From positions 108,899,512-108,963,511 of the forward strand of contig OY757907.1 in the NCBI GenBank assembly GCA_963585895.1: a DNA stretch of 64,000 bases, read 5' to 3'. The position numbers were made by a program, and so were the translations under genes. Numbering within the stretch: position 1 is the first letter of the stretch; every line of letters begins with the position of its first letter. Shown piece by piece: positions 1 to 10,266 of this stretch. The stretch is from Sepioteuthis lessoniana (lineage: Eukaryota; Mollusca; Cephalopoda; Myopsida; Loliginidae). Below the pieces are notes generated by a model, which was given only the letters and a program-made list of their open reading frames with translations, made no database searches and was not told where the DNA came from.

Positions 1-144
1 GTTTCTGAGTTTTCATCTTCCTTCCTTTCTTGTCACATTGAGTTTATGATATCATTTCAAAAGTTTAAGGCCTTTTGTATAGTCATCAATTTCTCTATTT
101 ATCATTCCTATCATCAGGACTTTTATTATCATCACGATTCTCTA

Positions 145-358
145 GGGAAGGAGTTTCCATAGTGTAATGACTAAAGTACTTGATTGGGGCCTCACAGTAA
201 GTGAGTTTGAACTTCTGTCAAGCTATCACATTTGCTTTTAGAGTAATACCTTCAGTAAAGTTAGCAGCATCCTTATTCCCCCAGCTATGTGTCAAATAGT
301 ACTACTAACCCTGAAGGTTGATATGCCATTAAACAAAGAAACCCAACGCAACCAAACA
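145..358 (+). mobile_element. SINE-3 copy (tRNA-derived SINE)
   Basis: A degraded tRNA-like head (TTTCCATAGTGTAATGAC, then GTGAGTTTGAACTTC as a B-box-like stretch) is followed by the family body (AATAGTACTACT) and the tail GGTTGATATGCCATTAAAC. It matches copies at 27.5, 33.4, 43.1 and 43.3 kb. It is old and probably transcriptionally dead. Family assignment rests on comparison within this window only. Confidence 0.7.
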
Positions 359-720
359 TTTTTCAAGTTACTAAATAGGAATTTGCTGATTATGTTTTAG
401 ACATTATATTTTTATATATTATATTCTTTATGGAGGCAAATGGGTGATATAATATTTATCATGATGGAAAAAAGAATCTCCTAGCCAAGTTCAAATTCAC
501 TTTGGGGGAAAAAAATAATTCGTCCTTTCTCCAGCTTCTAGTTTTACTTTGGCAACCACTCTTGCAGAAGAAAAAAACTCTTAATTTAAAGCAACTTTGT
601 TAAGTTTAGCTGGCTGGCTGTGGATAAAAACTGGTCAATAAAACAAAGATACCCACCTTCATTGCCCTGTGACACCTTTCTGATAAAAGTGGTTGGAAGA
701 AAGAAACAAAACATTGTCAA
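359..720. other. AT-rich stretch, no gene seen
   Basis: Unique-looking AT-rich DNA with many stops in all frames. I recognise no repeat, RNA gene or exon here. Confidence 0.5.
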
Positions 721-721
721 T

Positions 722-905
722 ATCTTACAATGAATTTTGTCAACAGTAATGCTGCTGACCAGATGGTTTTCATTCTATCCTGGATTTCTAGTTCTTCCAA
801 CCTTTTTAAAAGGCTATTTGGCATTGTTCCAAGTGCTCGAACAACAATAGGCACAACTGTCACTTTCATATTCATTATTATTTAGTACCATTCAAAGATT
901 TGTTT
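722..905 (-). mobile_element. LINE-2 remnant, C-terminal coding region
   Basis: Read on the minus strand, this encodes VTVVPIVVRALGTMPNSL and then, after a one-base frameshift, LEELEIQDRMKTIW followed by ALL. This is a conserved block near the C terminus of a widespread invertebrate non-LTR retrotransposon protein, with the pattern VVPxVVGALG...LEELxI...ALL..xRILRxVLE. Stop codons and the frameshift make it a pseudogene fragment. The same block is seen on the minus strand at 36.7-38.4 kb. Clade assignment would need a database search. Confidence 0.6.
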
Positions 906-1605
906 ACTCCTTCTATTCTTAATAGATATATTTGTCTTTAATTACTTTGTCTGTTGTTTATTGTCACCTTTATAACTATTAATAATGGAACATTCATCAA
1001 GTTAATCATTTTTACTGTTTCTAATGACATCTTCCAACATGGCTGATTTCCAACTGGTTCACCAAAGATTCTCTATAAATAAAGCCATGTATCTTACGTC
1101 AATCTAAGGTAATTTTTCTCCTATATTTTCCTCAGGCACTCATATTTCCTTCTGTATGGATTCCCTTTGTCCATCGAGTAATATTTTATAGAAACTAACA
1201 GAGAAGATGAATAAACACATCTTGGGCAAAATCCAGACTTGTACCATCCTTTATCTGTTGTAGAATAGCCTTTTATAAAGCATTCTAGTTTTCCTTCCTG
1301 CTCTCTTTCCTTCACATTTATATCATTTGGTTTATTATAGATTATAAAAGAGCGAGATTAAATTCTTGCAGGGAAACGTTTCTATTGTTCTGGTTTTGAA
1401 GTCACGTTTGCTTTCTCTTAGGCTGTTTGAGATATGAACTACATCACAGCATCAGTATTTTAATCTCTGATCTCATGATGACCTACCCGCTACTGCAATC
1501 ATTGACCCAACAGTTGTAAGATTTACTTTTTCTCTGTTATTGATTAGCAGTAATTCATAAAATATTTTTGATAATTTTAAGAGGTTTCATGTTGTTGAAA
1601 ATGTA
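906..1605. other. No recognisable gene; one unexplained 64-codon frame
   Basis: AT-rich sequence. A minus-strand frame at 1121-1315 encodes a Cys-containing peptide (YKSGFCPRC) that I cannot assign. It has no splice-site or homology support visible to me, so I do not call it a gene. Confidence 0.4.
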
Positions 1606-1610
1606 AAGTA

Positions 1611-1857
1611 AAGTTGGCGACTGTAGTCGAGGGTGAACTGAAGACTCCTTTTTCAATAGCTACTACACTGAAGTGTTGGGAAGAGCACTACTCCTTTCAT
1701 TGGATTGCTCCACTTTACCCTTGATCTGTACCTTATAATGCTGAGGGATAAGCAAGGCAGCATCAGGTACCATTTTTTGAGTCTTTGGTATGACTCGACC
1801 TGGGATTGAACCCCAGTCTCCCAGACTATTGACAAAATCTCTACTCATTAGGCCAAT
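1611..1857 (-). mobile_element. SINE-1 copy (tRNA-derived)
   Basis: On the minus strand the head carries the B box GGTTCAATCCC, followed by the SINE-1 body (ATACCAAAGACTCAAAAAAT, GGTAAAGTGGAGCAATCC), a CTACAC...GTGTAG hairpin and the terminal GTCGCCAACTTTA. It is near full length. Frames at 1653-1848 are translations of this repeat and not genes. Confidence 0.85.
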
Positions 1858-2380
1858 AAGGTTTTATAATTGTTTAAAGTTATAAAATGAGATATGATCA
1901 TGACTTAGATTTTATTCAGTATCCATATTTATTAAGTGAATTTTGTTCAGTCATGTTTAGTTCTTTAATTTGGTTTATTTGGATTAGAGACACCTGAAGA
2001 ATACCAGGGAGATACACGTCCAAAATGTTGTGGATAAACAAAACTACTAAGGCAAGGAAACTACAGTGGCTGCCCTATCGGTATGGCTTAAAATATACCA
2101 ACTGTAAGACAACCCCCTTAAAAAAAAGGCGTGTCCTTGATATGACACTAAACTGCATCTGATGGTGAGGATGCAGTTCTAGAGATTTGGGGTGTGCAGA
2201 GTACTCCTTCATGGCCATTATTCCCAGGTCCACTCTGACTTGGAGTGGTAGTACCAGTTAATATCCTATTAAGAGTCAAATAGATCTCTTGAAAAATTCT
2301 TTGCATTCAATAGGAACATTTGAAGCCATATAACTTAAAGTTATTTGTATTATGTGTACTTACTTAAAACTATAATTGTT

Positions 2381-3690
2381 TGACCTCGTAATAGCCAAGA
2401 ACTACCGAGGTATAACACTTACATCCATAGCAGTCAAAATTTACAATGCACTACTATGAAACCACATAGAACCGAAAATTGACAACATTCTTAGGAAAAA
2501 CCAAAATGGCTTCCGAAGAAATAGATCCACAACCTCACAAATATTGACCATCTGTAGAATCCTTGAAGACGTACGGGCAAAAAACCTACAGGCGACATTA
2601 CTATTTGTTGACTTTACCAACGCCTTTGATTCCATTCACAGAGGGAAGATGGAACAAGTCCTACTAGCATACGGCCTACCAAAAGAGACCGTTGCAGCAA
2701 TAACAATTCTCTATAGAAACACCAAAGTGAAAGTACGTTCACCGGATGGAGACACAGAATACTTCGATATTGTAGCAGGAGTACTACAAGGGGACACACT
2801 AGCCCCTTACCTCTTTATCATCTGTCTAGACTACATGCTTAGAACATCGATTGATAAAATCAAAGAAAACAGCTTCAAGCTGACAAAAAAAAGAAGCAGA
2901 ACGTACCCCACAAAAACAATTACCGACGCCGACTACGCCAATGACATAGCGATTTTAGTAAATACACCCAACCAAGCCAAAACACTACTGCATAGTTTGG
3001 AACTAGCCATCACAGGCATTGGCCTTCATGTCAAGGCACACAAAACTGAATAAATGTGCTTTAATCAAACAGGCAACATTTCCACACTAGATGGAAGCTC
3101 TCTGAAACTGGTAGACAAGTTCATCTACCTAGGAGGCAGTGTCTCATCAACTGAAAAAGATATCGACACGCAGCTAACGAAGGCATGGACAGCTATCGAT
3201 AAGCTATCGATCATATGGAAGTCAGACCTGACTGATTAAAGGAAACACAGTTTCTTCCAGGCAGCGGTCATGTCAATACTGCTGTATAGATGCACCACTT
3301 GGATGCTAACAAAACGGTTGGAGAAAGAGCTAGACTGCAATTGCACAAGAATGTTGCGAGCAATATTAAACAATTCCTGGAAGCAACACCCCACAAAGCA
3401 CCAACTATACGGCGACCTACCTCCCATCACAAAAACTATCCAAGTTAGACGAACCAGACATGCAGGACACTGGTGGAGAAACTGGGACGAGCTCATAAGT
3501 GATGTACTCCTATGGACCCCCACATATGGTCGAGCAAAAGCAGGGCGACCAGCTCGAACATACATACAGCAGCTCTGTGAGGATACAGGATGTAGCCCTG
3601 AAGACCTGCCAGAGGCGATAAACAATTGGGAGAAGTGGCGAGAGAGGGTCAAGGATATCCATGCTGGCAGCACGACATGATGGTGATGAT
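2381..3690 (+). pseudogene. LINE-1 non-LTR retrotransposon, 5'-truncated, dead reverse transcriptase
   Basis: A reverse transcriptase remnant that would copy element RNA at a nicked target. Visible in order: NYRGITL (RT motif 1 region, near 2400), NGFRRNRST, LLFVDFTNAFDSI (motif A with its catalytic Asp), GVLQGDTLAPYLF (motif B), and the catalytic box read as YAND instead of YADD (about 2930-2945). The C-terminal part follows (LLYRCTTW, RRTRHAGHWW, GRPARTYIQQLCEDTG, EKWRERVKDI). Frames at 2544-3053, 3054-3239 and 3270-3680 are one former ORF split by stops at 3051 and 3237; another stop lies near 2449. The 5' end, including any endonuclease, is missing. The copy ends in an ATG-rich tail (TGATGGTGATGATG), as other copies here do, and sits inside Rep-4. 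Clade (RTE-like or related) is not settled from this sequence alone. Confidence 0.9.
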
Positions 3691-3716
3691 GAATATTAGT
3701 TACTTGAAACCATGTA

Positions 3717-3892
3717 ACCATATTTACCAACCCCTCCACTCATGCAGGATATTACAAAAGGTCAATTTTTAATTGGAGTTTAACAGGTTTGAATTCAGAG
3801 TATTCCTTCTCCTAGACTAGTTGCCTTGCCAAATCTAAAGAACCTAGTCTGCCCTACTATTTACTCAGGGAGAATAAGTGGAAATCATATAA
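3717..3892 (-). mobile_element. SINE-2 fragment
   Basis: The 3' two thirds of a SINE-2 copy on the minus strand: ACCAACCCCTCCACTC at the left end, then AGGTTTGAATTCAGAGT and CCTAGTCTGCCCTACTATTT. The tRNA-like head is absent. It is inserted in Rep-4 sequence. Confidence 0.75.
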
Positions 3893-4204
3893 CCCTCTGT
3901 AAACAAAGAATTAAATAGAAATAATTCTTACCATTAGATGTGAATACTTGAAACCATATAACTGTGAGCAAATTATTCTTATTGGATAAGAATACTTTAT
4001 AAATATTGTGAGCAAAAAAAATCTTAAGAAACTATTCCACAAAAAAATATAAATATAAATTTATAATGAACACAACTCCCTAACCTCTTGGTATAAAATA
4101 ACCCCAGATAAGTTGATATACTGTTAAAATCAATCAATCATTTTTATTCATGGTTTCACGTCTTGAAATTTTAATTATCTATACTCAACCTCAGAAATGA
4201 ATAA

Positions 4205-5115
4205 GCCCAGTCTGCTTGGGATCGTAGAATACACTGAATGCATCTCTGTAAAGGAGTAAGACCCTTTCAATGAGGTTTCTGGATATGACACTAAACCATT
4301 TGATGGTGAGGCTTTAGTCCTTGAGCTTTGGAATATATGAAGTACCTCTTCATTGCCATTGCTCCCAGGTTCACTCTAACCTTGAGTTGTAGTACCTGAT
4401 AGGGTCTCATATATGGGTGAAATTGAACAGTTTGACTGTTTAACTGTGGGCAAACAAATGACTGATGTTAAATTGAGTTGTTAATATTTAATTGAAATAC
4501 TTTAAACCATCTAACTATGAGCAAACAAATCAGCTCTAGCTCATTTAAAAATATTTCTAACAAAATATTTGTTTACAGATCATATATAACATTTAACTGT
4601 GTGCAAGCAAATGAGCAATGTTGAATAGAATTGTTGGTATTGAATTGCAATCCTTGAAATCCTTTAACTGTGTGCAAAAATTGAATTATTTGTGTTATAT
4701 AGCAATACTTGAAAACATTTGTGTGCAAACAATAAAAATATTTAATTGTATGCAAACAAATCAGCAACATATTTTGAAAAATGGAATTACCTACAAACTA
4801 TTCCCTTACAAATTATATGCAAAATCATTTATCTGTGTGCAAACAAATGACTGATTTTAAATTACATTATTAGTGTTACATTGCAATAGCTGAAACCATT
4901 TAACTATGTGCAAACAAATAACTGATGTTCAATTTAGTTGTTAGTGTTAGATAGAAATTCTTGAATCCATTCAACTGTACAAACAAATGAGCTCTGGCTC
5001 ATTTAAAAATGCTATCTACAAATAATGCATTTACAAATCATATATCTAATATATATATATATATATATATATTAATAGGATTTGGCTTAAATAACCTAAA
5101 ACTTATCCAACCAAC
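4205..5115 (+). mobile_element. Rep-4 copy, near full length with tandem body
   Basis: It starts with TCGTAGAATACACTGAATGC and continues through GACACTAAACCATTTGATGG. A run of roughly 70-bp imperfect repeats built on AACTGTGTGCAAACAAATGA (about 4430-5000) follows, then an AT microsatellite (5048-5072) and the tail GGATTTGGCTTAAATAACC. Short frames at 4573-4854 are translations of the repeat. Confidence 0.75.
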
Positions 5116-5266
5116 CAACCAGAAAGGCAATGGTCTGAGAGCAAAAGAGTGATAATACTAGTAATTCAGCTTTTCCAAAGAGAAATTAGAAAGTTATTCT
5201 AAGTGAAGAGAACATTTTTATCATTAAGGGTTTTGGGACTATTGTCTTCATCTTTATTGTTATTTC

Positions 5267-5305
5267 CACGTTTCAGCCAATATATCCTCTGGCCTTCTTC
5301 AGGTG
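5267..5305 (-). ncRNA. Hammerhead-ribozyme-like core (Rep-6)
   Basis: On the minus strand: CAC, then CTGAAGA, a pairable AGGCC...TGGCT arm pair (stem II) and GAAAC. CUGANGA and GAAA are the conserved catalytic-core strands of hammerhead ribozymes. Stem III and the cleavage site are not clearly preserved in this copy. Confidence 0.45.
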
Positions 5306-5737
5306 TTTGTCGGACTCGGGAACCTTCACAGAACTTCGAACTACGTCCTTTATTGAATCTGCGGAGGTGGCCTGTTCTGATTCCATTAGCCATAACCAGT
5401 TCTTGATCATGTTAAATTCCGTTGGTAGCTTGACCCGGAAGAGATATCTCCGGAGAGTTGAACCACTTGTGAATACTGTCCTGATGTCATATGGACAACA
5501 TATCTTTTGGATCCTTTCGGCTTGTCCTTTGACATAGGGCAGACATACTGTGGTGAGTTTTCGGAGACAGTCATCTTAAGGTTGCTGGTTCAATCCTGAC
5601 TGCAGGCTAGTAACAATACAGGAATACTTAACACATGTACCCGGTTATGGCTAACAGAATTAGAACAGGCAACCTCCATGGATTCAATAAAGGACGTAGT
5701 TTGCAGTTGCATGAAGGTTCCCGAGTTTGACAAACAT

Positions 5738-5775
5738 CTAAAGAAGGCCAGAGGATATATCGGCCAAAACACTGT
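5738..5775 (+). ncRNA. Degraded hammerhead-like core (Rep-6)
   Basis: CTAAAGA stands in place of CTGAAGA. A clean GGCC...GGCC stem II follows, then AAAAC in place of GAAAC. Both core strands are mutated, so this copy should be inactive if the motif is a ribozyme. Confidence 0.4.
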
Positions 5776-5879
5776 GGAAATAACAATAAAGATGAAACCA
5801 ATAGTCCAAAAACCCTTAATGATAAAAATCAACAAGCTTCATTTCAGAAATTTAGTCAACTGAAGAGAACATTCTTGAT

Positions 5880-6990
5880 TTTATGAGGAAAAAAAAATTC
5901 TACTAAGATTCTGTAAAAATCTATGTAAAGAATGGATGTTCTCTCACATAACTTTTATTATATGTTGTTATTATACAGGTCGAAGCAGAAATACCTCATG
6001 CACTTTAAGCTCTCACCTGTGTGGTGTTACTGAACTTAGGCAACTGATAATGGTAGTTCCATCTTAGTCTTACAATTTTTTTTTTCTTTTCAAATATAAT
6101 TAGTTACAATCATGACTTGGACGGGTGCATACTGTGTTTACTGTTGAAATAGTTTTTAAGACTGGTGAATCTTTTATTGCTACACAGAGAGCTTTTCCTG
6201 CTCATGTTACATTGAAATGATATTGTTCTAGATAGAAAATCAATACTGCTATGGGGAGAAAATTTCAAAATAGATGCCTCCATCTGGAAGATGTCATTTT
6301 AAAAATGAAATGAATAAAAACTCTAGCCCTTTATTTAAACAACTGTGAAATAATTTTTTTTTATATCAGTTATCTTGGTCTTTTTGTCAACCTTTAAAAA
6401 CATAGTCAATTCAAGCCATGATCATAACTAACTGAAAAAAAATGTTAAGACTTCAACTCGATGGATCTACCATTGCAACTTTCCTTCACCTGTATCACAG
6501 AGGTAACAGTTTGAAATGTAACAGGTATTTCAGTTGCACCATGTATAATCTACTTTATAATTAGTGGTTATTGTTTTTAATTGCTTATTGCACACTATGT
6601 ATTAAACTGGATCATGTATACATTAGAAAGAATAGAGATATATGGATCAGTATTATCTGTGGCTTCAGGCATACATCATAAGGTAGTGGATCTCTCAGCT
6701 TATATCTAATACAGATAATCACTGTAGTCAAAACCTGTCATATAAAACAATAATATCCACATTTTTGTTACTTTGATGACTCCATACTGCTGACCTTGTG
6801 ACAAATTTAACTAAACTTTATAACTAGCCACATCCATTTGAGCAGTAATTCCCAATATAGGGCACATGGTAATATTTCGGTGGGGTTTGTTTAGAGACCA
6901 GGTTAGTGGCATTTTTAACCTTTCTTCACATAAATATTTTGAATATGGAAGAATTAAATATTACAAGGAGGCATCAGAATTTTAGAAATA
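5880..6990. other. AT-rich stretch, no gene seen
   Basis: About 1.1 kb with no frame of interest and no recognisable repeat, apart from homopolymer runs. Confidence 0.5.
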
Positions 6991-7011
6991 CCAAAGATGG
7001 GAACCACAGTA

Positions 7012-8286
7012 TTAGCTTTAGCTTTCTAGCCCTGACTAGGACCTTTAGCTTTCTAGGCTTGACTATGGTCCCTAGCTTTTAGCCCTGAGTAGGATCTCTA
7101 GCTTTCCAACCTGACTAGGATCTTTAGCTTTCTAGCCCTGACTAGGATCTTTAGCTTTCTAGCCCTGACTATGGTCTCTAGCTTTCTAGCCCTGAGTAGG
7201 ATCTCTAGCTTTCCAACCCTGGCTAGGATCTTTAGCTTTCTAGCCCTGACTAGGATCTTTAGCTTTCCAACCCTGACTATGGTCTCTAGCTTTCTAGCCC
7301 TGAGTAAGATCTCTAGCTTTCCAACCCTGACTAGGATCTTTAGCTTTCTAGCCCTGACTAGGATCTTTAGCTTTCCAACCCTGACTATGGTCTCTAGCTT
7401 TCTAGCTCTGAGTAGGAACTTTAGCTTTCTAGAGCTGACTAGGATCTTTAGCTTTCTAGCCGTGACTAGGATCTTCAGCTTTCCAACCCTGACTATGGTC
7501 TCTAGTTTTCTAGCTCTGAGTAGGATCTTAAACTTTCTAGCCCTGACTAGGATCTTTAGCTTTCTAGCCCTGACTAGGATCTTTAGCTTTCCAACCCCGA
7601 CTATGGTCTCTAGCTTTCTAGCCCTGACTAGGATCTTTAGCTTTCTAGCCCTGACTCGGATCTTTAGCTTTCTAGCCGTGACTAGGATCTTCAGCTTTCC
7701 AACCCTGACTGTGGTCTCTAGCTTTCTAGCCCTGACTAGGATCTTTAGCTTTCTAGCCGTGACTAGGATCTTTAGCTTTCCAACCCTGACTATGGTCTCT
7801 AGCTTTCTAGCCCAGACTAGGATCTTTAGCTTTCTAGCCCTGACTAGGATTTTTATAGCTTTCTGGCCCTGACTAGGATCTTTAGCTTTCCAACCCTGAC
7901 TATGGTCTCTAGCTTTCTAACTCTGAGTAGGATTTTTAGCTTTCTAGCCCTGACTAGGATCTTTAGCTTTCTAGCCCTGACTAGGATTTTTATAGCTTTC
8001 TAGCCCTGACTAGGATCTTTAGCTTTCCAACCCTGACTATGGTCTCTAGCTTTCTTGCTCTGAGTAGGATCTTTAGCTTTCTAGCCCTGACTAGGATCTT
8101 TAGCTTTCCAACCCTGACTAGGATCTTTAGCTTTCTAACCCTGACTATGGTCTCTAGCTTTCTAGCTCTGAGTAGGATCTTTAGCTTTCTAGCCGTGACT
8201 AGGATCTTTAGCTTTCCAACCCTGACTATGGTCTCTAGCTTTCTAGCTCTGAGTAGGATCTTTAGCTTTCTAGCCCTGACTCGGAA
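7012..8286 (+). repeat. 27-bp minisatellite, about 47 units
   Basis: The unit is close to CTGACTAGGATCTTTAGC followed by TTTCTAGCC (27 bp). Two main variants alternate (TTTCTAGCC or TTTCCAACC; GACTAGGATC or GACTATGGTC), giving higher-order blocks of 81 bp or more. Because 27 is divisible by three, the frame at 7171-7872 stays open for 233 codons and the one at 8039-8311 for 90, as a 9-residue repeat (FSFLALTRI). These frames are a consequence of unit length and are not evidence of a gene. The array runs directly into a SINE-2 3' end. Confidence 0.95.
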
Positions 8287-8384
8287 AGGAGAAACTCTGA
8301 ATTCAAACTAGCTCTACTTTTCCTAAAAATTGATCTTATGTTACATTCTGCCTGTGGAGGAGGGGTTGGGTAGATATTTACAGA
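8284..8384 (+). mobile_element. SINE-2 3' end abutting the minisatellite
   Basis: AAAGGAGAAACTCTGAATTC through GGAGGGGTTGGGTAGATATT matches the 3' third of plus-strand SINE-2 copies. It follows the last 27-bp unit in the orientation and register expected if the array lies inside a SINE-2 copy. Confidence 0.75.
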
Positions 8385-8800
8385 CAATTTACACTGGCCA
8401 TAGCAGTGTAGAAAGGGAGATTCTCAGACATAATTAAGGACACCCAGATATATTTACTTCTAGGTAAGTGCACAAATTATCCTTCTTGGTTTTTAAGGTT
8501 AACATGTTATTTTTTACCTATGTAAGTTCACAACAAATTTGTGCATTTTCTATGATATATAAAAAAAAAAACTGATAGTGTATTTCTTCAGACACAGCAA
8601 ATTTTTAATTTGCTTCATAATCCTGAAAGCTGATGGAACTGTCCAGCTCAAATGAAAAGATAATTGAATATGTTTTATTCCCCCAGGAAATGATATTGCA
8701 AGTTTATATTTTGAAGTTTCTGCTGCAGAATTCTTTAACATCAACAATAACATCATCACATTTATGGAACATTTACATTTTGCCTATGTTTCATAAACCG
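8385..8800. other. No gene seen
   Basis: AT-rich. The overlapping short frames on both strands at 8550-8821 have no supporting signal. Confidence 0.4.
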
Positions 8801-9042
8801 GCCCATTGGCCTAATTGGTAGAGTGTTCACCAATGGCCCGGGAGACTGGGGTTCAATCCCAAGTCGAGTCATACCAAAGACTCAAAAAATGGTGCTTGAT
8901 TCCTCCTTGCTTAACACTCAGCATTATAAGGTACGTATCAAGGGTAAAGTGGATCAATCCAGGGAAAGCAGTGGCACCCCCCTACACCTCTGCGTTGTAG
9001 CTTTTGAAGAAGGAGCCTTTGGATATCCCTCAACTACAATTC
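8801..9042 (+). mobile_element. SINE-1 copy
   Basis: tRNA-like head GCCCATTGGCCTAATTGGTA (A box) with B box GGTTCAATCCC, then the SINE-1 body. The 3' end is diverged. Frames at 8815-9140 are repeat translations. Confidence 0.85.
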
Positions 9043-9084
9043 CGAACGAAACATGTTTCATAAATGGGATTTACATATACAAAA

Positions 9085-9365
9085 TATTTACCCAACCTCT
9101 CCACATGAGCTGGATGCATCAATTTTCAAGTAGAGTTTAGGAGATTTGAATTCAGAGTTTTCCTTCTCCTAGAACTGTTGCCATACCAAAGTTAAAGAGC
9201 CTAGTCTGCCCTACTATTTGCCAATAGCTAGAAGTGGACCAGTTGGATTCATAACTTTCTCAAGGGTATGAACTCTGTGAAAAATGCAAACCGCCTTGTC
9301 CAGGATTTGAACTCAAGTCACTGTGTCCATATCTTATGGTTTATCCACTACATCATGAGCATCAT
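9085..9365 (-). mobile_element. SINE-2 copy
   Basis: A full-length but diverged minus-strand copy, from the 3' tail (TTTACCCAACCTCTCCAC) to the head (GATTTGAACTCAAGTCAC as B box; TATGGTTTATCCACTACATC as A-box region). Confidence 0.8.
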
Positions 9366-9737
9366 TTCCTTTTCATATTGCTTTTAATTTTTATATACAA
9401 AGTGTTCAAAAAATGTTAGCATTTCTCTGAGAGTTCTTTTATGATGTAAGGATTTTAATCTATCCACCTGTTCACCATTCCTGTCAACACATTATTCGAA
9501 TCTTCCCCAAGTGGTCTCCATAATATCAGGTTTGCTTTTCTCATAAAGATATTCCCATAGAAATATTTACATTGTTTTTGTAATGTTTGACAGGGATGGG
9601 GAACATTTTGAAACTGTTTGAAATGATGTCTTAAAGGTACTTCCATAAGGAAGTGAACATTTTTTTACATCCCTCTGTATATGTTTTTTACAATATTCTT
9701 ATGCTAATTATTAAAGAAAAGTAAAATATTAAATAAC

Positions 9738-10266
9738 ATTTTGTTTTGGTTTGTGTTTATGGCATACCAACCACTTTGGATTATTTAATACCAGATCCTT
9801 TTTATACATATATATTAAATACATGATTTGTAAACTCATTTTGTTGATAAAGTTTTTAAACAAGCCTAAGCTTATTCTTTTGCACACAGTTAAATTATTT
9901 AAAGTATTGCTATGCATCACCAACAATTCAATTAAATAGTCATTTGTTACACACAGTTTAATGATCAAACAGTTTTATTTCAAACTATTCAATTTGATAT
10001 AAGTCATTTATTTGCTCTCAGTTTAAATGTCAAAGAGTTTTACTTGACCCATAGATAGGATCCTTTCAGGTGCTTCCACTCCAGGCCAGAGCAGACCTGG
10101 GAATGATGGCAATGAAGGGTTTCTCAGTATTCCCCAAAGCTCCAACATGACTCACCATCAGATTGTTTAATGTCATTACAGGACACTCCTTATAGGGAGG
10201 GGGTCTTACCCCTCTTCAGAGATGCATTCAGTGTATTGTACAGCCCCAGCTGACTGAGCTTATAAC
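9738..10266 (-). mobile_element. Rep-4 copy
   Basis: A minus-strand copy with tail at left (TTTGGTTTGTGTTTATGGCA), tandem AAATTATTTAAAGTATTGC-type body, and head at right (GCATTCAGTGTATTGTACAG, CCCCAGCTGACTGAG). Frames at 9729-9968 are translations of it. Confidence 0.75.

Larger units (their letters stand above)
2070..4150 (+). mobile_element. Rep-4 copy interrupted by LINE-1 and SINE-2
   Basis: Rep-4 body is recognisable at about 2070-2380 (GACACTAAACTGCATCTGAT, then CCATTATTCCCAGGTCCACT). Rep-4 sequence resumes after the LINE-1 copy (ATTAGTTACTTGAAACCATG) and again after a SINE-2 piece, ending in the tail TATAAAATAACCCCAGA and CAATCAATCA near 4140. The host element is therefore older than both insertions. 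The family is non-coding and its mobilisation mechanism is unknown to me. Confidence 0.65.
5204..5873. mobile_element. Rep-6 inverted dimer (Penelope-like hairpin repeat) with 13-bp TSD
   Basis: Two head-to-head copies of one unit: minus strand at about 5217-5405 and plus strand at about 5637-5860, separated by about 230 bp that include the tRNA B-box-like GGTTCAATCC. The pair is flanked by the direct repeat TGAAGAGAACATT at 5204-5216 and 5861-5873, which reads as a target-site duplication. Each unit holds a hammerhead-like core (see separate entries). Sharing of the unit with 22.3, 44.3 and 47.2 kb shows a dispersed family. Penelope-like retroelements are known for such inverted units and encoded hammerhead motifs, so this is the likely affiliation; no reverse transcriptase is present. 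Confidence 0.7.

Noticed and set aside
1121..1315. Cys-containing 64-codon minus-strand frame as a transposase or zinc-finger fragment
   Set aside because: Only one CPRC-like pair is visible and the pattern does not fit a family I can name.
1611..1857. Functional tRNA genes at the SINE heads
   Set aside because: Heads retain A and B boxes but lack a foldable mature tRNA and are always followed by the SINE body.
7171..7872. 233-codon open frame as a repetitive protein gene
   Set aside because: The frame exists only because the minisatellite unit is 27 bp; both ends are arbitrary and there is no splice or promoter signal.
7012..8286. CRISPR-like array
   Set aside because: Units are contiguous with no unique spacers, in a eukaryotic repeat context; it is a minisatellite.
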